From: Actinomycetota bacterium | Lineage (GTDB): Bacteria; Actinomycetota; Actinomycetes; Mycobacteriales; Pseudonocardiaceae | NCBI GenBank assembly: GCA_021324675.1 | Contig: JAJPIR010000112.1 | Span: 1-37,399, forward strand | Length of the DNA: 37,399 nucleotides | Reading direction: 5' to 3' | In this document: positions 27,944 through 36,505 of the stretch, in pieces | Layout of the letters: every line of letters starts with the position of its first letter | How positions within the stretch are numbered: the first letter of the stretch is position 1 | Translations under genes and position numbers: made by a program | Notes under the pieces: model-generated | What the model was told of the DNA's origin: nothing | The model's database searches: none | The model's input: only the letters and a program-made list of their open reading frames with translations

Positions 27944-29017
27944 ATGACCAAGCGCGTATTGCTTGCCAGCCCCCGCGGTTACTGTGCCGGAGTTGACCGT
28001 GCGGTGGCAACGGTGGAGAAGGCACTCGAGGCGTATGGAGCCCCGGTGTACGTGCGCAAGCAAATCGTGCACAACAAGCATGTGGTGCAGGCATTGGAAA
28101 GCCGCGGCGCGGTGTTCGTCGATGAGGCTGACGAAGTGCCCACGGGCGCCGTCGTGGTGTTTTCCGCGCACGGGGTCTCCCCGGCAGTACACGAGCAAGC
28201 CGCGGGGCGCAGGCTGCGCACGATCGACGCCACCTGTCCGCTGGTCACCAAGGTGCACCAGGAGGTTAAGCGGTTCGCCCGAGACGGTTACGACATCTTG
28301 CTGATAGGTCACCAGGGCCACGAGGAGGTTGAAGGTACCGCTGGGGAAGCACCTCAGCATGTTCAGCTCGTCGACGGACCGGAGGCAGTGGATTCAGTTG
28401 CTGTGCGCGACCCTTCGCGGGTGGTCTGGCTATCCCAGACCACCCTGTCGGTAGACGAAACCCTGCATACCGTGGCCCGCCTGCGGGAACGCTTCCCAGA
28501 ACTGGCCGACCCGCCCAGTGACGACATCTGCTATGCCACCCAGAACCGCCAGGTGGCGGTGAAGGCGATGGCTGCCGGGTGCGACCTGGTGCTCGTCGTC
28601 GGGTCTCAGAATTCGTCGAATTCGGTGCGGCTGGTCGAGGTGGCACTTGATGCGGGTGCACGCAGCGCATACCTGGTGGACTACCCGCAGGAGATCGATC
28701 CAAGCTGGCTCGAAGGCGTCGAGACGGTTGGCGTCAGCAGCGGCGCATCGGTGCCCGAGGTGCTGGTCCAGCAGGTTCTGGATTACCTGGCTGACCATGG
28801 CTTCGCCGAGGTTCAGGACATCGTCACGGCGGAGGAGAAGCTGGTGTTCTCATTGCCTCGAGAGCTCAAGCACTCATTCGATGGTGTGTCGAGCGCTCGG
28901 CCGTCGCTGGATGCACAGCCGCAACAATCCGATAGCGAGCGTGAAGCCGGTGGTAATCGCCATGGTGGGAAACCCGTTGATCAGCGGGGTGCCAACGGCG
29001 AGCGCGGTGGCGACTAA
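27944..29017 (+). CDS. ispH: 4-hydroxy-3-methylbut-2-enyl diphosphate reductase
   Basis: The last enzyme of the MEP isoprenoid pathway; a [4Fe-4S] reductase giving IPP and DMAPP. The three cluster cysteines are present: Cys14 (RGYCAG), Cys98 (DATCPLV) and Cys196 (DDICYAT). [24 protein letters not shown], and QNSSNSVRL are substrate contacts. The conserved protein ends at FSLPRELKH (residue 310); the remaining 47 residues are a non-conserved tail that overlaps the DUF6542 gene on the other strand. A TAGGGT box six bases before the ATG, with no strong Shine-Dalgarno, suggests a leaderless transcript. Confidence 0.95.
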   Translation: MTKRVLLASPRGYCAGVDRAVATVEKALEAYGAPVYVRKQIVHNKHVVQALESRGAVFVDEADEVPTGAVVVFSAHGVSPAVHEQAAGRRLRTIDATCPLVTKVHQEVKRFARDGYDILLIGHQGHEEVEGTAGEAPQHVQLVDGPEAVDSVAVRDPSRVVWLSQTTLSVDETLHTVARLRERFPELADPPSDDICYATQNRQVAVKAMAAGCDLVLVVGSQNSSNSVRLVEVALDAGARSAYLVDYPQEIDPSWLEGVETVGVSSGASVPEVLVQQVLDYLADHGFAEVQDIVTAEEKLVFSLPRELKHSFDGVSSARPSLDAQPQQSDSEREAGGNRHGGKPVDQRGANGERGGD

Positions 29018-29341
29018 ACCCCCGCCGGTCGGGGTCGAACCGGTCGCCAGCACAACGCCCGGCACTGTTACCGCCAGGATCAGCGGGGGCATAACCATGG
29101 GCGCGAACAGCCCCTTGCGTTGGACTACCACCACCGCAAACAGGCAGCCCAGGAAGTAGCACACCTGGAAAACGATGCTTAGCCGGTTGACCCGCTCTAG
29201 ATCAGCGAAAACACCGGTCGTCGCGAGGGCGAGGCTGCAGAGGACCGCGGCCCACCAGGGCATCCCAGGACCATTAGGTACCAGCGCATAGTCATCCCAC
29301 GACCCACGCACACCGGTGCCTCGGGTTCGGGTTGCCGTCAC
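28874..29341 (-). CDS. DUF6542-type four-helix membrane protein (Rv1111c-like)
   Basis: The GTG at 29341 overlaps the rmuC stop (GTGA) and gives 155 residues. A short basic/aromatic N-terminus leads into about four hydrophobic helices ([53 protein letters not shown] and [18 protein letters not shown]), ending in a basic tail. It matches Rv1111c in place and type. Its function is unknown. Its last 144 bases are antisense to the ispH tail. Confidence 0.8.
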   Translation of the reverse strand: MTATRTRGTGVRGSWDDYALVPNGPGMPWWAAVLCSLALATTGVFADLERVNRLSIVFQVCYFLGCLFAVVVVQRKGLFAPMVMPPLILAVTVPGVVLATGSTPTGGGLVATALAVGTPLINGFPTMAITTGFTLAIGLLRLCIQRRPSARHTIE

Positions 29342-30948
29342 TCGTTTACCGTAGACCGTTGCGGACCGTCGCCCGGTGCCTGGTGCAGCGTATCGATGAT
29401 CCACGACCAGTTCTCCTCGGAATTCGGCTCACCGTCGGCGCGTGCCTCAGCTGGTGCACGCTGCGCAGCCTCCAGTGCCACCAGCGAGTCCGTTGCTGAC
29501 GCCACCAATTCCACTGCTTGCACCGTGCGTGGGCTCCGCTCTACCTGCTCTGGCGTGTCGAGCGGTTCGGTGACCACGCCAAGCTCGCTGAACCGGCGCG
29601 CGGTGACCAGTACCCGCGATTCCAACGAGCTGACTGTGCGGTTGTAAGCGTCAACTGCGCCACCGAGCTGCTTACCGAGCTTGGCTACATGACCACCCAT
29701 CGTGGCCAGCCGGGCGTGCAGCTCCCGGCCCAGCTCGTGGACCCGCGCGGCGTTGCGGGCCAGCGCTTCTTGCCGCCAGGTGTATGCGACCGTGCGTAGC
29801 AGCGCAATCAGCGTGGTCGGGGTTGAGATCACGATATTGCGCTCGAAGGCATACTCGAGCAGCGCCGGATCGGACTGTAACGCTGCTTCGAGGAATGGGT
29901 CGCCAGGCACGAACAGCACCACGAACTCCGGGGTGGTGTCGAAACGCTGCCAGTACGATTTGTGCGCCAGTGAATCGACGTGCGCGCGCAGGTGGCGAGC
30001 ATGCGCGGACAACCGGTCGGCCCGCCGGTCCGGGTCGGTGGCCTCGACCGCCTCCAGGTACGCGCCGAAGGGCACCTTGGCGTCGAGCACGATGTGCTTG
30101 CCGCCGGCGAGATGGACCACCAGGTCCGGGCGTACGACGGCGTCGTCGTCGCCGCTGCCGTCTGTTGCACTGACCTGGCGGGAGAAGTCGCAGTGTTCGA
30201 CCATGCCGGCCAGCTCCACGATCCGCTCCAGCTGCAGTTCGCCCCACCGGCCGCGGACCTGCGGCGCCCGCAGCGCCGTCACCAACTGGCGGGTCTCGAT
30301 GTGCAGTTGCTCGGATGTGCGATGCATCGCGCCGACCTGCTCACGTAGCCCGGCGTAGGCGGCTTCCCGCTCCTTTTCCACCGTGCGCAGTTGACCGTCG
30401 AGCCGGTGCAGGCTCTGCGTGATCGGACCCAGCAGCGCCTCGATGGCCTGCTGCCGCTGGGTGGCATCCCCGTCTGATTTGGTTGAGATCGCCGCGGCGA
30501 CCTTGGCCAGCCGGGCCTCGGCGAGTTGGACGAACGCCTCGTTGTTGCGTGACAGCGCCTCGGCTGACAGCGCCTGGAAACTATCCCGCAGTTCGGTTTC
30601 GCGCTGGGTGAGCAGCCGCTCCCGGTCAGCCGCAGCGGCTCGCTCGGCCTCGAGCGCGGCGCGGATACCGGACAGCTCAGCCTGCGCCGCTGCAGCTTGG
30701 GCGCTGGCTTCCTCCGCGCGCCGGTGGCTTTGTTCGGCCCGGGCTGTCTCAGCATCCCTCGCCGCGCGCGCACTGTCAGCGTCCCGGCGGGCGGCGGCCA
30801 ACTCGGCCTCAACAGCGACCCTGGCGGCGTCCGCTGCCCGCCCGGCTTCCGCGACTGCCGCCCGCCGGCATGCACCAGCCACTATCCAGCTGACCGCGCT
30901 GCCAACCACGAGGCCAACCACCATCGCGATCAACGCAACGTAATCCAC
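29338..30948 (-). CDS. rmuC: DNA recombination protein RmuC
   Basis: A 536-residue protein with GTG start. It has one N-terminal membrane helix (YVALIAMVVGLVVGSAVSWIV), a long Ala/Glu/Arg coiled coil (residues 30-215), and the conserved nuclease-like RmuC domain with RGRWGELQLERIVELAGM, DLVVHLAGGKHIVLDAKVPF and FVVLFVPGDPFLEAAL. RmuC proteins limit inversions at short inverted repeats in E. coli, which is of note given the palindromes in this window. It overlaps the DUF6542 gene by four bases. Confidence 0.93.
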   Translation of the reverse strand: MDYVALIAMVVGLVVGSAVSWIVAGACRRAAVAEAGRAADAARVAVEAELAAARRDADSARAARDAETARAEQSHRRAEEASAQAAAAQAELSGIRAALEAERAAAADRERLLTQRETELRDSFQALSAEALSRNNEAFVQLAEARLAKVAAAISTKSDGDATQRQQAIEALLGPITQSLHRLDGQLRTVEKEREAAYAGLREQVGAMHRTSEQLHIETRQLVTALRAPQVRGRWGELQLERIVELAGMVEHCDFSRQVSATDGSGDDDAVVRPDLVVHLAGGKHIVLDAKVPFGAYLEAVEATDPDRRADRLSAHARHLRAHVDSLAHKSYWQRFDTTPEFVVLFVPGDPFLEAALQSDPALLEYAFERNIVISTPTTLIALLRTVAYTWRQEALARNAARVHELGRELHARLATMGGHVAKLGKQLGGAVDAYNRTVSSLESRVLVTARRFSELGVVTEPLDTPEQVERSPRTVQAVELVASATDSLVALEAAQRAPAEARADGEPNSEENWSWIIDTLHQAPGDGPQRSTVNE

Positions 30949-31109
30949 GCGTCACACCCTGCAACACCACACCGACAATCTCGCTGAGGCGCGCCGCCTC
31001 GCCGGGATCGTGGGACTCAGCGGAGCCACCGCCCAGCGGGGCCACCGGATGGGCCCGCTGATGGTGCCATCCGCCCGGGCCGGTTGATGGCGCCTAGACT
31101 TGAGACCTC

Positions 31110-32231
31110 GTGAGCCTGACCCTTGGGATCGTCGGGTTGCCCAATGTGGGCAAGTCGACCTTGTTCAACGCGTTGACCAGGAACGACGTTCTCGCGGCAA
31201 ACTACGCGTTCGCCACCATCGAACCCAACGTTGGCGTGGTGCCGCTACCTGATGAGCGGTTGACGGTCCTCGCTGAGATGTTTGGGAGTGCCCGGGTGGT
31301 GCCGGCGACCGTGTCGTTCGTCGACATCGCAGGAATCGTCTCCGGCGCTTCAGAAGGTGCAGGATTGGGCAACAAGTTCCTCGCGCACATCCGCGAAGCC
31401 AACGCGATCTGCCAGGTGGTGCGCGTGTTCGACGATCCGGACGTACTGCACGTCGAGGGACGGGTCGATCCAGCCGACGACATCGCCACCGTCGAGACCG
31501 AACTGGTACTTGCCGATCTGCAGACCTTGGACCGCGCGCTGCCCCGGTTGGAGAAGGAGGCTCGCACCAACCCGAGGCAACGCCGCGCCGCGCTCGTCGC
31601 TGCTCAAGCAGCCAGGCAGGTGCTCGACAGCGGGCGCACCTTGTTCGCCGCCCGTGCCGAGCTAGACCTCACCCCGCTGGCGGAACTCAGCCTGCTGACC
31701 AGCAAGCCGTTCCTGTATGTCTTCAACGCAGACGAAGGTGTGCTCATCGACCCAGAACGGCAAGCGGAATTGCGCAAGCTGGTCGACCCGGCCGATGCGG
31801 TCTTCCTGGACGCCAAGGTTGAAGCTGAGCTGCTCGAGCTGGATCCGACATCGGCTCGCGAGTTGCTGGACTCAATCGGCCAGCCTGAGCCAGGTCTGCA
31901 CGCACTGGCCCGGGCCGGGTTTCACACCCTGGGATTGCAGACCTTCCTCACCGCCGGGCCAAAAGAGGCGCGAGCGTGGACGATCCGGACCGGTGCTACC
32001 GCTGTCGAAGCGGCCGGGGTAATACACAGCGACTTCGCGCGGAGCTTTATCAAGGCCGAAATCGTGTCCTATGACGATCTCATCGCTGCCGGATCAATGG
32101 CCGCGGCCCGTGCCGCCGGGAAGATCCGGATGGAGGGTAAGGATTACGTCATGGCCGATGGTGACATAGTCGAGTTCCGCACCGGATCAACCTCGCGGCG
32201 AGTGAAAATTGACCATCCTCCTGGGGTTTAG
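31110..32231 (+). CDS. ychF: Redox-regulated ATPase YchF (Obg family) with altered C-terminus
   Basis: A 373-residue TRAFAC P-loop protein. G1 is GLPNVGKS (9-16), G3-like DIAGIVSGASEGAGLGN, and the YchF-specific NADE (in YVFNADEG) replaces NKxD and favours ATP. The C-terminal TGS domain ends KDYVMADGDIVEFR. The family's terminal FRFNV is replaced by TGSTSRRVKIDHPPGV, encoded by the outer end of the IS21 remnant. There is no Shine-Dalgarno; TAGACT ends nine bases before the GTG, suggesting a leaderless mRNA. Probably still functional. Confidence 0.94.
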   Translation: MSLTLGIVGLPNVGKSTLFNALTRNDVLAANYAFATIEPNVGVVPLPDERLTVLAEMFGSARVVPATVSFVDIAGIVSGASEGAGLGNKFLAHIREANAICQVVRVFDDPDVLHVEGRVDPADDIATVETELVLADLQTLDRALPRLEKEARTNPRQRRAALVAAQAARQVLDSGRTLFAARAELDLTPLAELSLLTSKPFLYVFNADEGVLIDPERQAELRKLVDPADAVFLDAKVEAELLELDPTSARELLDSIGQPEPGLHALARAGFHTLGLQTFLTAGPKEARAWTIRTGATAVEAAGVIHSDFARSFIKAEIVSYDDLIAAGSMAAARAAGKIRMEGKDYVMADGDIVEFRTGSTSRRVKIDHPPGV

Positions 32232-32926
32232 GATTCGTCGGCCGCGGCGGTGGGGACGCGGCCGATGTCTCGGTTTTTGAGTCGGTAGCTGTCTTCTTTC
32301 AGGGAGATCACTTCGGCGTGGTGGACGAGGCGGTTGATCACGGCGGCGGTGACTACGTCGTCGCTGAAGACCTCGCCCCGGCGGCCGAAGACTTTGTTGC
32401 TGGTGACGATCAAGCTCGCCCGCTCGTAGCGGGAGGACACCGGTTGGGAAAACAGGTTGGCGGCCTTGGCTTCGAACGGGATATATCCCGCCTCGTCGAC
32501 TACCAGCAGCTGGTAGCGGTCCAGATTGGTCAGCTCGGCCTGCAGCCGGCCGGCGTGATGGGCCTCGGCCAGCCGGGCGACGCACTGGGCTGCGGTGGCG
32601 AAGGCCACCTGGTGTCCGGCCTGGCAGGCCCGGATGGCCAGGCCAATGGCCATGTAGGCCTTCCCGGTGCCCGAGTGGCCCGAGGAAGACGACGTTGTCT
32701 TTGGCGGTGACGAAACTAGCGTGCCCAGGTGGGCGATGAGGTCGCGTTTGAGGCTGCGGGCGTAGTCGAAGTCGAACTCCTCCAATGACTTGCGCGCGGG
32801 TCAAAAACGCCTCCACAGACAACCCCCTCTCATCCCTCCTCGGCTCGACGGTGCGAGCCAGGCTCAGCGAACAAGGTGGCAAAATTCGGATGCCACGCCG
32901 GGGTCAGTTTTCGCGTGCCGTCGACA
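32181..32926 (-). mobile_element. IS21-family remnant (istA and 5' istB deleted)
   Basis: The outer end at 32926 reads TGTCGACGGCACGCGAAAAC on the minus strand, typical of IS21-family termini, with a second internal repeat beside it. The inner repeat at the other end (GGCGAGTGAAAATTGACC on the plus strand, about 32193-32210) matches it at 14 of 18 bases in inverted orientation. Between them is only a damaged istB; there is no room for istA. The left terminal TGT is gone, so the element cannot move by itself. It overlaps the last codons of ychF. Confidence 0.75.
32228..32785 (-). pseudogene. istB: IstB-type IS21 helper ATPase, truncated and frame-damaged
   Basis: The frame keeps the core of IstB: LEEFDFDYARSLKRDLIAHL, AIGLAIRACQAGHQVAFATA, LLVVDEAGYIPFEA (Walker B), SSRYERASLIVTSN and LVHHAEVISLKEDSYRL. 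The N-terminal 70 or so residues are missing. Two compensating frameshifts near 32719 and 32678 replace the normal FVTAKDNVVFLGP stretch (readable in the next frame) by VSSPPKTTSSSSGH, and the Walker A lysine is followed by Ala (GTGKA) instead of Thr. This is not a working transposition helper. Confidence 0.8.
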
Positions 32927-33095
32927 ACAATCCCAACGCCATGCGCATCACTTACGGATGGTGCTACGGCACAGGTGTGCGTCGCGGTTCCTGCTGCCCG
33001 GATTCGGCACTCGGTTCCAGGAAAAGTTGGGTTTCCCTGCCACGACCCGACCGGCTGGTGGTCGCGCGGGCTTGACGTGACCCTCCGAGAGGGGT

Positions 33096-33887
33096 TTGGC
33101 TCAGGCTGTGCAATTTGCGGTCCCGGCCGAGCATTACGATCGCTTCATGGGCCGCTATGCGCCCACGCTGGCCACCGCGCTGGCCGACACCGCCGGCGTG
33201 ACCTCCGGAATGCGGGTCCTCGATGTGGGCTGCGGGCCAGGTGGTCTCACTCAAGAGCTTGTCCGGCGCGTTGGTGCCAGGCGCGTCGCGGCGATCGATC
33301 CCGCGCCACAGTTCACCACAGCATGTCGCGATCGCCTTCCGGGTGTCGACGTCCACGACGGCGTTGCCGAAAAGCTGCCCTGGGCAGACGGGGAGTTCGA
33401 CGCGACGCTGTCCTCGCTGGTGCTCGGATTCATGAGCGATCCCGACCAGGGCGTGCGAGAAATGGCACGCGTCACACGGCCGGGCGGCACGGTTGCGGCC
33501 TGCATGTGGGATACCACGGCGGGCGGGATGACCATGCTGCGGATCTTCTGGACCGCGGTGCGACAGCTCAACCCCGATGTCGAGGGTGAACGGCGGATGG
33601 CGGGCACCGCCGAGGGCGACATCGCGGAACGGTTCAGGGGCGCTGGCCTCGAAGACGTCACCAGCGGCGCACTCACCGCTCGCGCGGACTATAGCGGGTT
33701 CGACGACTTCTGGGAGCCGTTCACGTTCGCGGTCGGACCCGCCGGTCAATACTTGACCACGCTGACCGGCGAGCAGCACGCGCGTGTGCGCAAGGCATGC
33801 CGGTCAGCCCTCCCGGAGGGGTCATTTACCCTCGATGCCCGCGCCTGGTACGCGCGGGGCACTGTCCCCGCCTCGGCCTCGGAGTGA
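33096..33887 (+). CDS. Class I SAM-dependent methyltransferase (UbiE-like)
   Basis: A 263-residue protein. Motif I is MRVLDVGCGPGGLTQEL, followed by AAIDPAPQF (ribose-binding acidic residue), EKLPWADGEFDATLSSLVLGF (motif II/III) and REMARVTRPGGTVAACMWD (post-III). The C-terminal half supplies the unknown substrate pocket. The start is uncertain: TTG 33096 sits three bases after GAGAGG, GTG 33108 fifteen after. It lies just outside the IS21 remnant and may be the first gene of the accessory region. Confidence 0.85.
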   Translation: MAQAVQFAVPAEHYDRFMGRYAPTLATALADTAGVTSGMRVLDVGCGPGGLTQELVRRVGARRVAAIDPAPQFTTACRDRLPGVDVHDGVAEKLPWADGEFDATLSSLVLGFMSDPDQGVREMARVTRPGGTVAACMWDTTAGGMTMLRIFWTAVRQLNPDVEGERRMAGTAEGDIAERFRGAGLEDVTSGALTARADYSGFDDFWEPFTFAVGPAGQYLTTLTGEQHARVRKACRSALPEGSFTLDARAWYARGTVPASASE

Positions 33888-34536
33888 CACGGCGTTTCTG
33901 TAGCCGAACCGCTAGCGGACGCGTCCGGTACCCAAGCAGTGCGCGAGGGCGAGATGATCACCTCTGGATGGTCATGCCTGCGGTTGATGCCCCACAGCGG
34001 TCGAAGCTGCGCGACTTTCATCCCTTCCTTGGTCCGCAGCCTGATGAGGTCGGCAGCCCCGGGCGCTGCCGGTTGGTGCCGGCCAGTCCGTGGTCGACGT
34101 AGATGCGGTGGGCCAGCACGCCCAGCCCGATCAGGCCGTCTCGCCGAGCGGTCAGATCCTGCTGGTCGGTTATTGAAGCTGTAATCCCAGCCGCCGCGAC
34201 GATGATCACACGGCGATCCGCGCCGGGTCAGAGATCACTCCTCGAAGGCGAGGACTACATGAGTCGTCGCTCATGGCCGTCCTGACATCTTCGCTCACAT
34301 AGGTGGGCCGCATTGATCGGGGAAACCGCCATACGCAGAAATCGCTGATCAATTCGCCCGCAATGCAAATTGCTGGCAAACCTGGCCTGTGTGCGTTCAG
34401 TGGCTCAACCGAAGCAATAATCCCAGGGCGTCAAATCGCATCTGCGGGAAACTGTAGCATTAGGTGGGACCAGATAATACAGGCACAACCCGGTGTAACG
34501 GCAAGCGTCAGGTAACAGGCAACGCGGTTAACGATC
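33888..34536. other. Gene-poor stretch with a resolvase fragment
   Basis: Apart from the resolvase debris at 34005-34209 I see no coding sequence here. The part at 34300-34520 is visibly less GC-rich than the core, consistent with imported or decaying DNA. No tRNA or attachment site could be recognised. Confidence 0.5.
34005..34209 (-). pseudogene. Serine resolvase/invertase fragment
   Basis: One frame encodes TDQQDLTARRDGL, then HRIYVDHGLAGTNRQRPGL, the N-terminal catalytic-domain sequence that follows the serine in YARVSTxxQ. A neighbouring frame continues AADLIRLRTKEGMKVA, which belongs about 100 residues farther along in the same family. The middle of the catalytic domain and the DNA-binding helix-turn-helix are missing, and the active-site serine region (GITASITDQQ) is altered. 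Clear relic of a site-specific recombinase. Confidence 0.75.
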
Positions 34537-34734
34537 CTAGAAAAGACACAGCAAACCGATCCCGAACAGGATAATTCCGCCTGCCAAGGACAAGCCTGGA
34601 TCGCCGATGGATGCGACGGGACGCGGGTCGACGCGGTTGGTGGGGTCGTAGGCCACCGCGATCCGGGCGCCCCGCTCGGCCACCGGGCCGTGCGTGGTGA
34701 TGTCCGGGCTGGTGGTGCTCTCGACGGTGGTCAT
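34537..34734 (-). CDS. Small C-terminally anchored protein, DUF3592-like fragment
   Basis: A 65-residue frame whose ATG overlaps the stop of the upstream frame (ATGA at 34734-34731). TTSPDITTHGPVAERGARIAVAYDPTNRVD resembles the C-terminal half of DUF3592 proteins, followed by one hydrophobic helix (LSLAGGIILFGIGLLCLF). It may be the 3' part of a gene split by a frameshift; the match is by eye only. Confidence 0.4.
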   Translation of the reverse strand: MTTVESTTSPDITTHGPVAERGARIAVAYDPTNRVDPRPVASIGDPGLSLAGGIILFGIGLLCLF

Positions 34735-35138
34735 GTGCTGGACTCGCGGTTACGGGTCCTCATGTGGGTCGACGATCCTGATGGCCTCAGTGTCACTGGC
34801 GCGAGTGCGAAGGACGTAGTTGATCCAGGCGGTGATGCCAGGACAGCAGGGCTGGCGGCGGATGGTGACACTGGCATGGCCGGGAATCCGAAGGTGGTGC
34901 AGCATAGCGATATCGCATCATCGGTCAGCGATCCCCTCCCGGACACCCCCGCTAACGGCATTGAGCCTGAGATGCTTCTTCTTGGGGTGCAGGTAAGGAA
35001 ACTGTCAGGGCCGCAATTTGCGGTATATCCCCTGGCCAGTGCACCGCAATCGCAGCGACGTGATACCCCGTACAACGCCCAACGCAGAAAAACGATCGCT
35101 GTTGTGACCAGCAGCAACAGGCCGCGTCGGCGGCTCAT
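34731..35138 (-). CDS. Hypothetical membrane-anchored protein, uncertain
   Basis: From ATG 35138 this frame gives 135 residues: a basic start (MSRRRGLLLLVTTAIVFLRW) forming a signal anchor, then a Cys/Ser/Pro-rich region (RRCDCG, ANCGPD, LTCTP, SLCCTT) with no recognised domain. The four-base overlap with the next frame argues for translation, but composition is poor and the pair could be a broken single gene. Confidence 0.3.
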   Translation of the reverse strand: MSRRRGLLLLVTTAIVFLRWALYGVSRRCDCGALARGYTANCGPDSFLTCTPRRSISGSMPLAGVSGRGSLTDDAISLCCTTFGFPAMPVSPSAASPAVLASPPGSTTSFALAPVTLRPSGSSTHMRTRNRESST

Positions 35139-35461
35139 GAGACCATCTTCGACACCCTGTTCCGGTACCACCCCCGATCGGGGCCTGGTGATCGAGGTAG
35201 TGGTGGCTGGTTACGGCAGGGTGGGCCGGAGTGCCGGGCGCGCTGAGCTTAGGCGGCGAAGGCGCCCGAGCCGCGGCGCGGGTGCGCGGGCTGGCAGGGC
35301 GGTGGGCGGCATGGCCGTACGGACGCAGCCGCCGACAGGACTTTTCCGTCGATCACTCCCAAGACTGCGCTACCGAGGCCTCGCGCTGAGACCATCGTCT
35401 CAGCAAAGCTGATTAGCCCCTAGGGAGCCACCGGGGTACACACAAGTAGAAGGAGGCGACC
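35139..35461. other. Gap upstream of the zinc-ribbon cassette
   Basis: The only codon-like stretch here is a frame ending near 35387 (GRWAAWPYGRSRRQDFSVD, then HSQDCATEASR), which has no clear start and is not recognised. A strong Shine-Dalgarno (AAGGAGG) for the next gene lies at 35450-35456. Confidence 0.4.
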
Positions 35462-35812
35462 GTGGGCAGAAACAACCGATCCAACCGACCCCAGAGGAAA
35501 CGCACCCGCAGCAAACGCGCCCGACGAGCAACCGGATCAGGCTGGCTGGCAGTCGGACCTCCCGATGAGGCCGTGCTCAACGCTAACGCGTGCCCTGTGG
35601 ATACGGCCTGCGTTGGCTGTGGCGCTCACCAAGGCTTACACGCCGTCGTGGCCGTGTTCGGCGACGCCGCCACCGACGACACGGCCTGCGCAACGGTATG
35701 CCCCACCTGCGACGGTCGGTCGCTCCTGTCAATGCTCGGCGCGGCCGGTCTCCGACGGGCAATAGCCGCGCACGTCACCCATACCCTGGGAGAGGGATCT
35801 GACCGCGGCTGA
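35462..35812 (+). CDS. Small basic zinc-ribbon-like protein
   Basis: The GTG at 35462 is preceded by AAGGAGG, the best ribosome site in the accessory region. The 116-residue product has a very basic N-terminus (RNNRSNRPQRKRTRSKRARR) and two CxxC pairs, Cys50/53 (ACVGCG) and Cys80/83 (VCPTCD), suggesting a zinc ribbon that could bind nucleic acid. I do not recognise the family. It precedes another Cys-pair frame and a replication-initiator relic, so a plasmid or integrative-element origin is likely. Confidence 0.65.
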   Translation: MGRNNRSNRPQRKRTRSKRARRATGSGWLAVGPPDEAVLNANACPVDTACVGCGAHQGLHAVVAVFGDAATDDTACATVCPTCDGRSLLSMLGAAGLRRAIAAHVTHTLGEGSDRG

Positions 35813-35969
35813 ATCCGCCCGCACACAACCCGACGCAACGCTGACCCTCTATGGGCCTGACGGCACCTGCACCGCCTGCGGTCACGACTACTACCGGGAG
35901 GGCACGTACTGCCCGGCGTGCAACGCGGCCGACTCGGTCCTCATCGACTGCCGGTCATACTCACGCTGA
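35799..35969 (+). CDS. Candidate 56-residue zinc-ribbon protein (CTG start)
   Basis: This frame encodes CTACG, then YYREGTYCPACNAADSVLIDC, a compact four-cysteine zinc ribbon. The only usable start after the in-frame stop is CTG 35799, with GGGAGAGGG just upstream and a 14-bp overlap with the previous gene, so coupled translation is possible. It could alternatively be the N-terminal zinc ribbon of the adjacent replication protein after a frameshift. Confidence 0.4.
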   Translation: MTAAESARTQPDATLTLYGPDGTCTACGHDYYREGTYCPACNAADSVLIDCRSYSR

Positions 35970-36160
35970 CCTACTCACGCGACTGGAGCACGGGGGCTCC
36001 CACCGCCGAGGCGGCGAAGGAGCATTTCACGGCGCTGCGCAAGCGCTACCATCAAGCCTGGGGTGAACCGCTGATCTGTGTCGGGAAGAAAGAGTTCCAG
36101 GAACGTGGCCCCCGCGCACTTCCACCTCTCGACCACCGATGGGATTCACCACGATCACCA
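35945..36160 (+). pseudogene. Rolling-circle (HUH) replication-initiator remnant
   Basis: LPVILTLTYSRDWSTGAPTA, then FTALRKRYHQAWGEPLICVGKKEFQERG, is typical of actinomycete plasmid/phage rolling-circle Rep proteins. The expected next residues GAPHFHL are found one frame over as APAHFHLSTT, carrying the HxH metal-binding motif, after a one-base shift near 36106. Nothing of the catalytic tyrosine region follows. It is a relic of an integrative or plasmid element. Confidence 0.6.
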
Positions 36161-36250
36161 ATCCGGAGATCGAGCAGGACGTCCCTGTCGATTTCCGCCG
36201 GGATAGCGAAGTAAGCGGCGAAAGAAGGCCGAGCTAAGCAGAGGTGCCTG

Positions 36251-36505
36251 TTAGAAGAGCGGGGACGAGATCTCCACGGAAGCCACGGGATCCACAGGAT
36301 CCACGCGTTCCCCGCAGCCCCAGCACCACAGATAAGGCGCACCCCACAGCGTTTGGTCGTCGTCCCGGACCCGTGTCCCCCTGCACTTCGGGTAGTCCGC
36401 TCTGTGCGCATCTATGCCACGCACCTCGCCTATGTTGGCTGGCCGCAAGATGCCGGTTCTACGAATCTCGATCATGTAGCTGGGGCTCTCATCCATCGTG
36501 GCCAT
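36251..36505 (-). CDS. Small Cys-containing protein of the accessory region
   Basis: An 84-residue frame; translation may begin at ATG 36475 (MIEIRRTGILRPANIGEV), the more protein-like start. YPKCRGTRVRDDDQTLWGAP, then YLWCWGCGERVD, suggests a zinc ribbon with a missing cysteine in the first knuckle (PKCRG in place of CxxC). The family is not known to me; such proteins are common in actinophages and integrative elements. Confidence 0.45.
   Translation of the reverse strand: MATMDESPSYMIEIRRTGILRPANIGEVRGIDAHRADYPKCRGTRVRDDDQTLWGAPYLWCWGCGERVDPVDPVASVEISSPLF

Noticed and set aside
35240-35387. Frame ending GRWAAWPYGRSRRQDFSVD
   Set aside because: Codon use looks real and it may be the end of a lost gene, but there is no convincing start, no ribosome site and I recognise no family.
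34690-35412. 240-codon plus-strand frame
   Set aside because: It runs antisense through the two small overlapping minus-strand frames; its product is Arg/Pro-rich without a recognisable domain.
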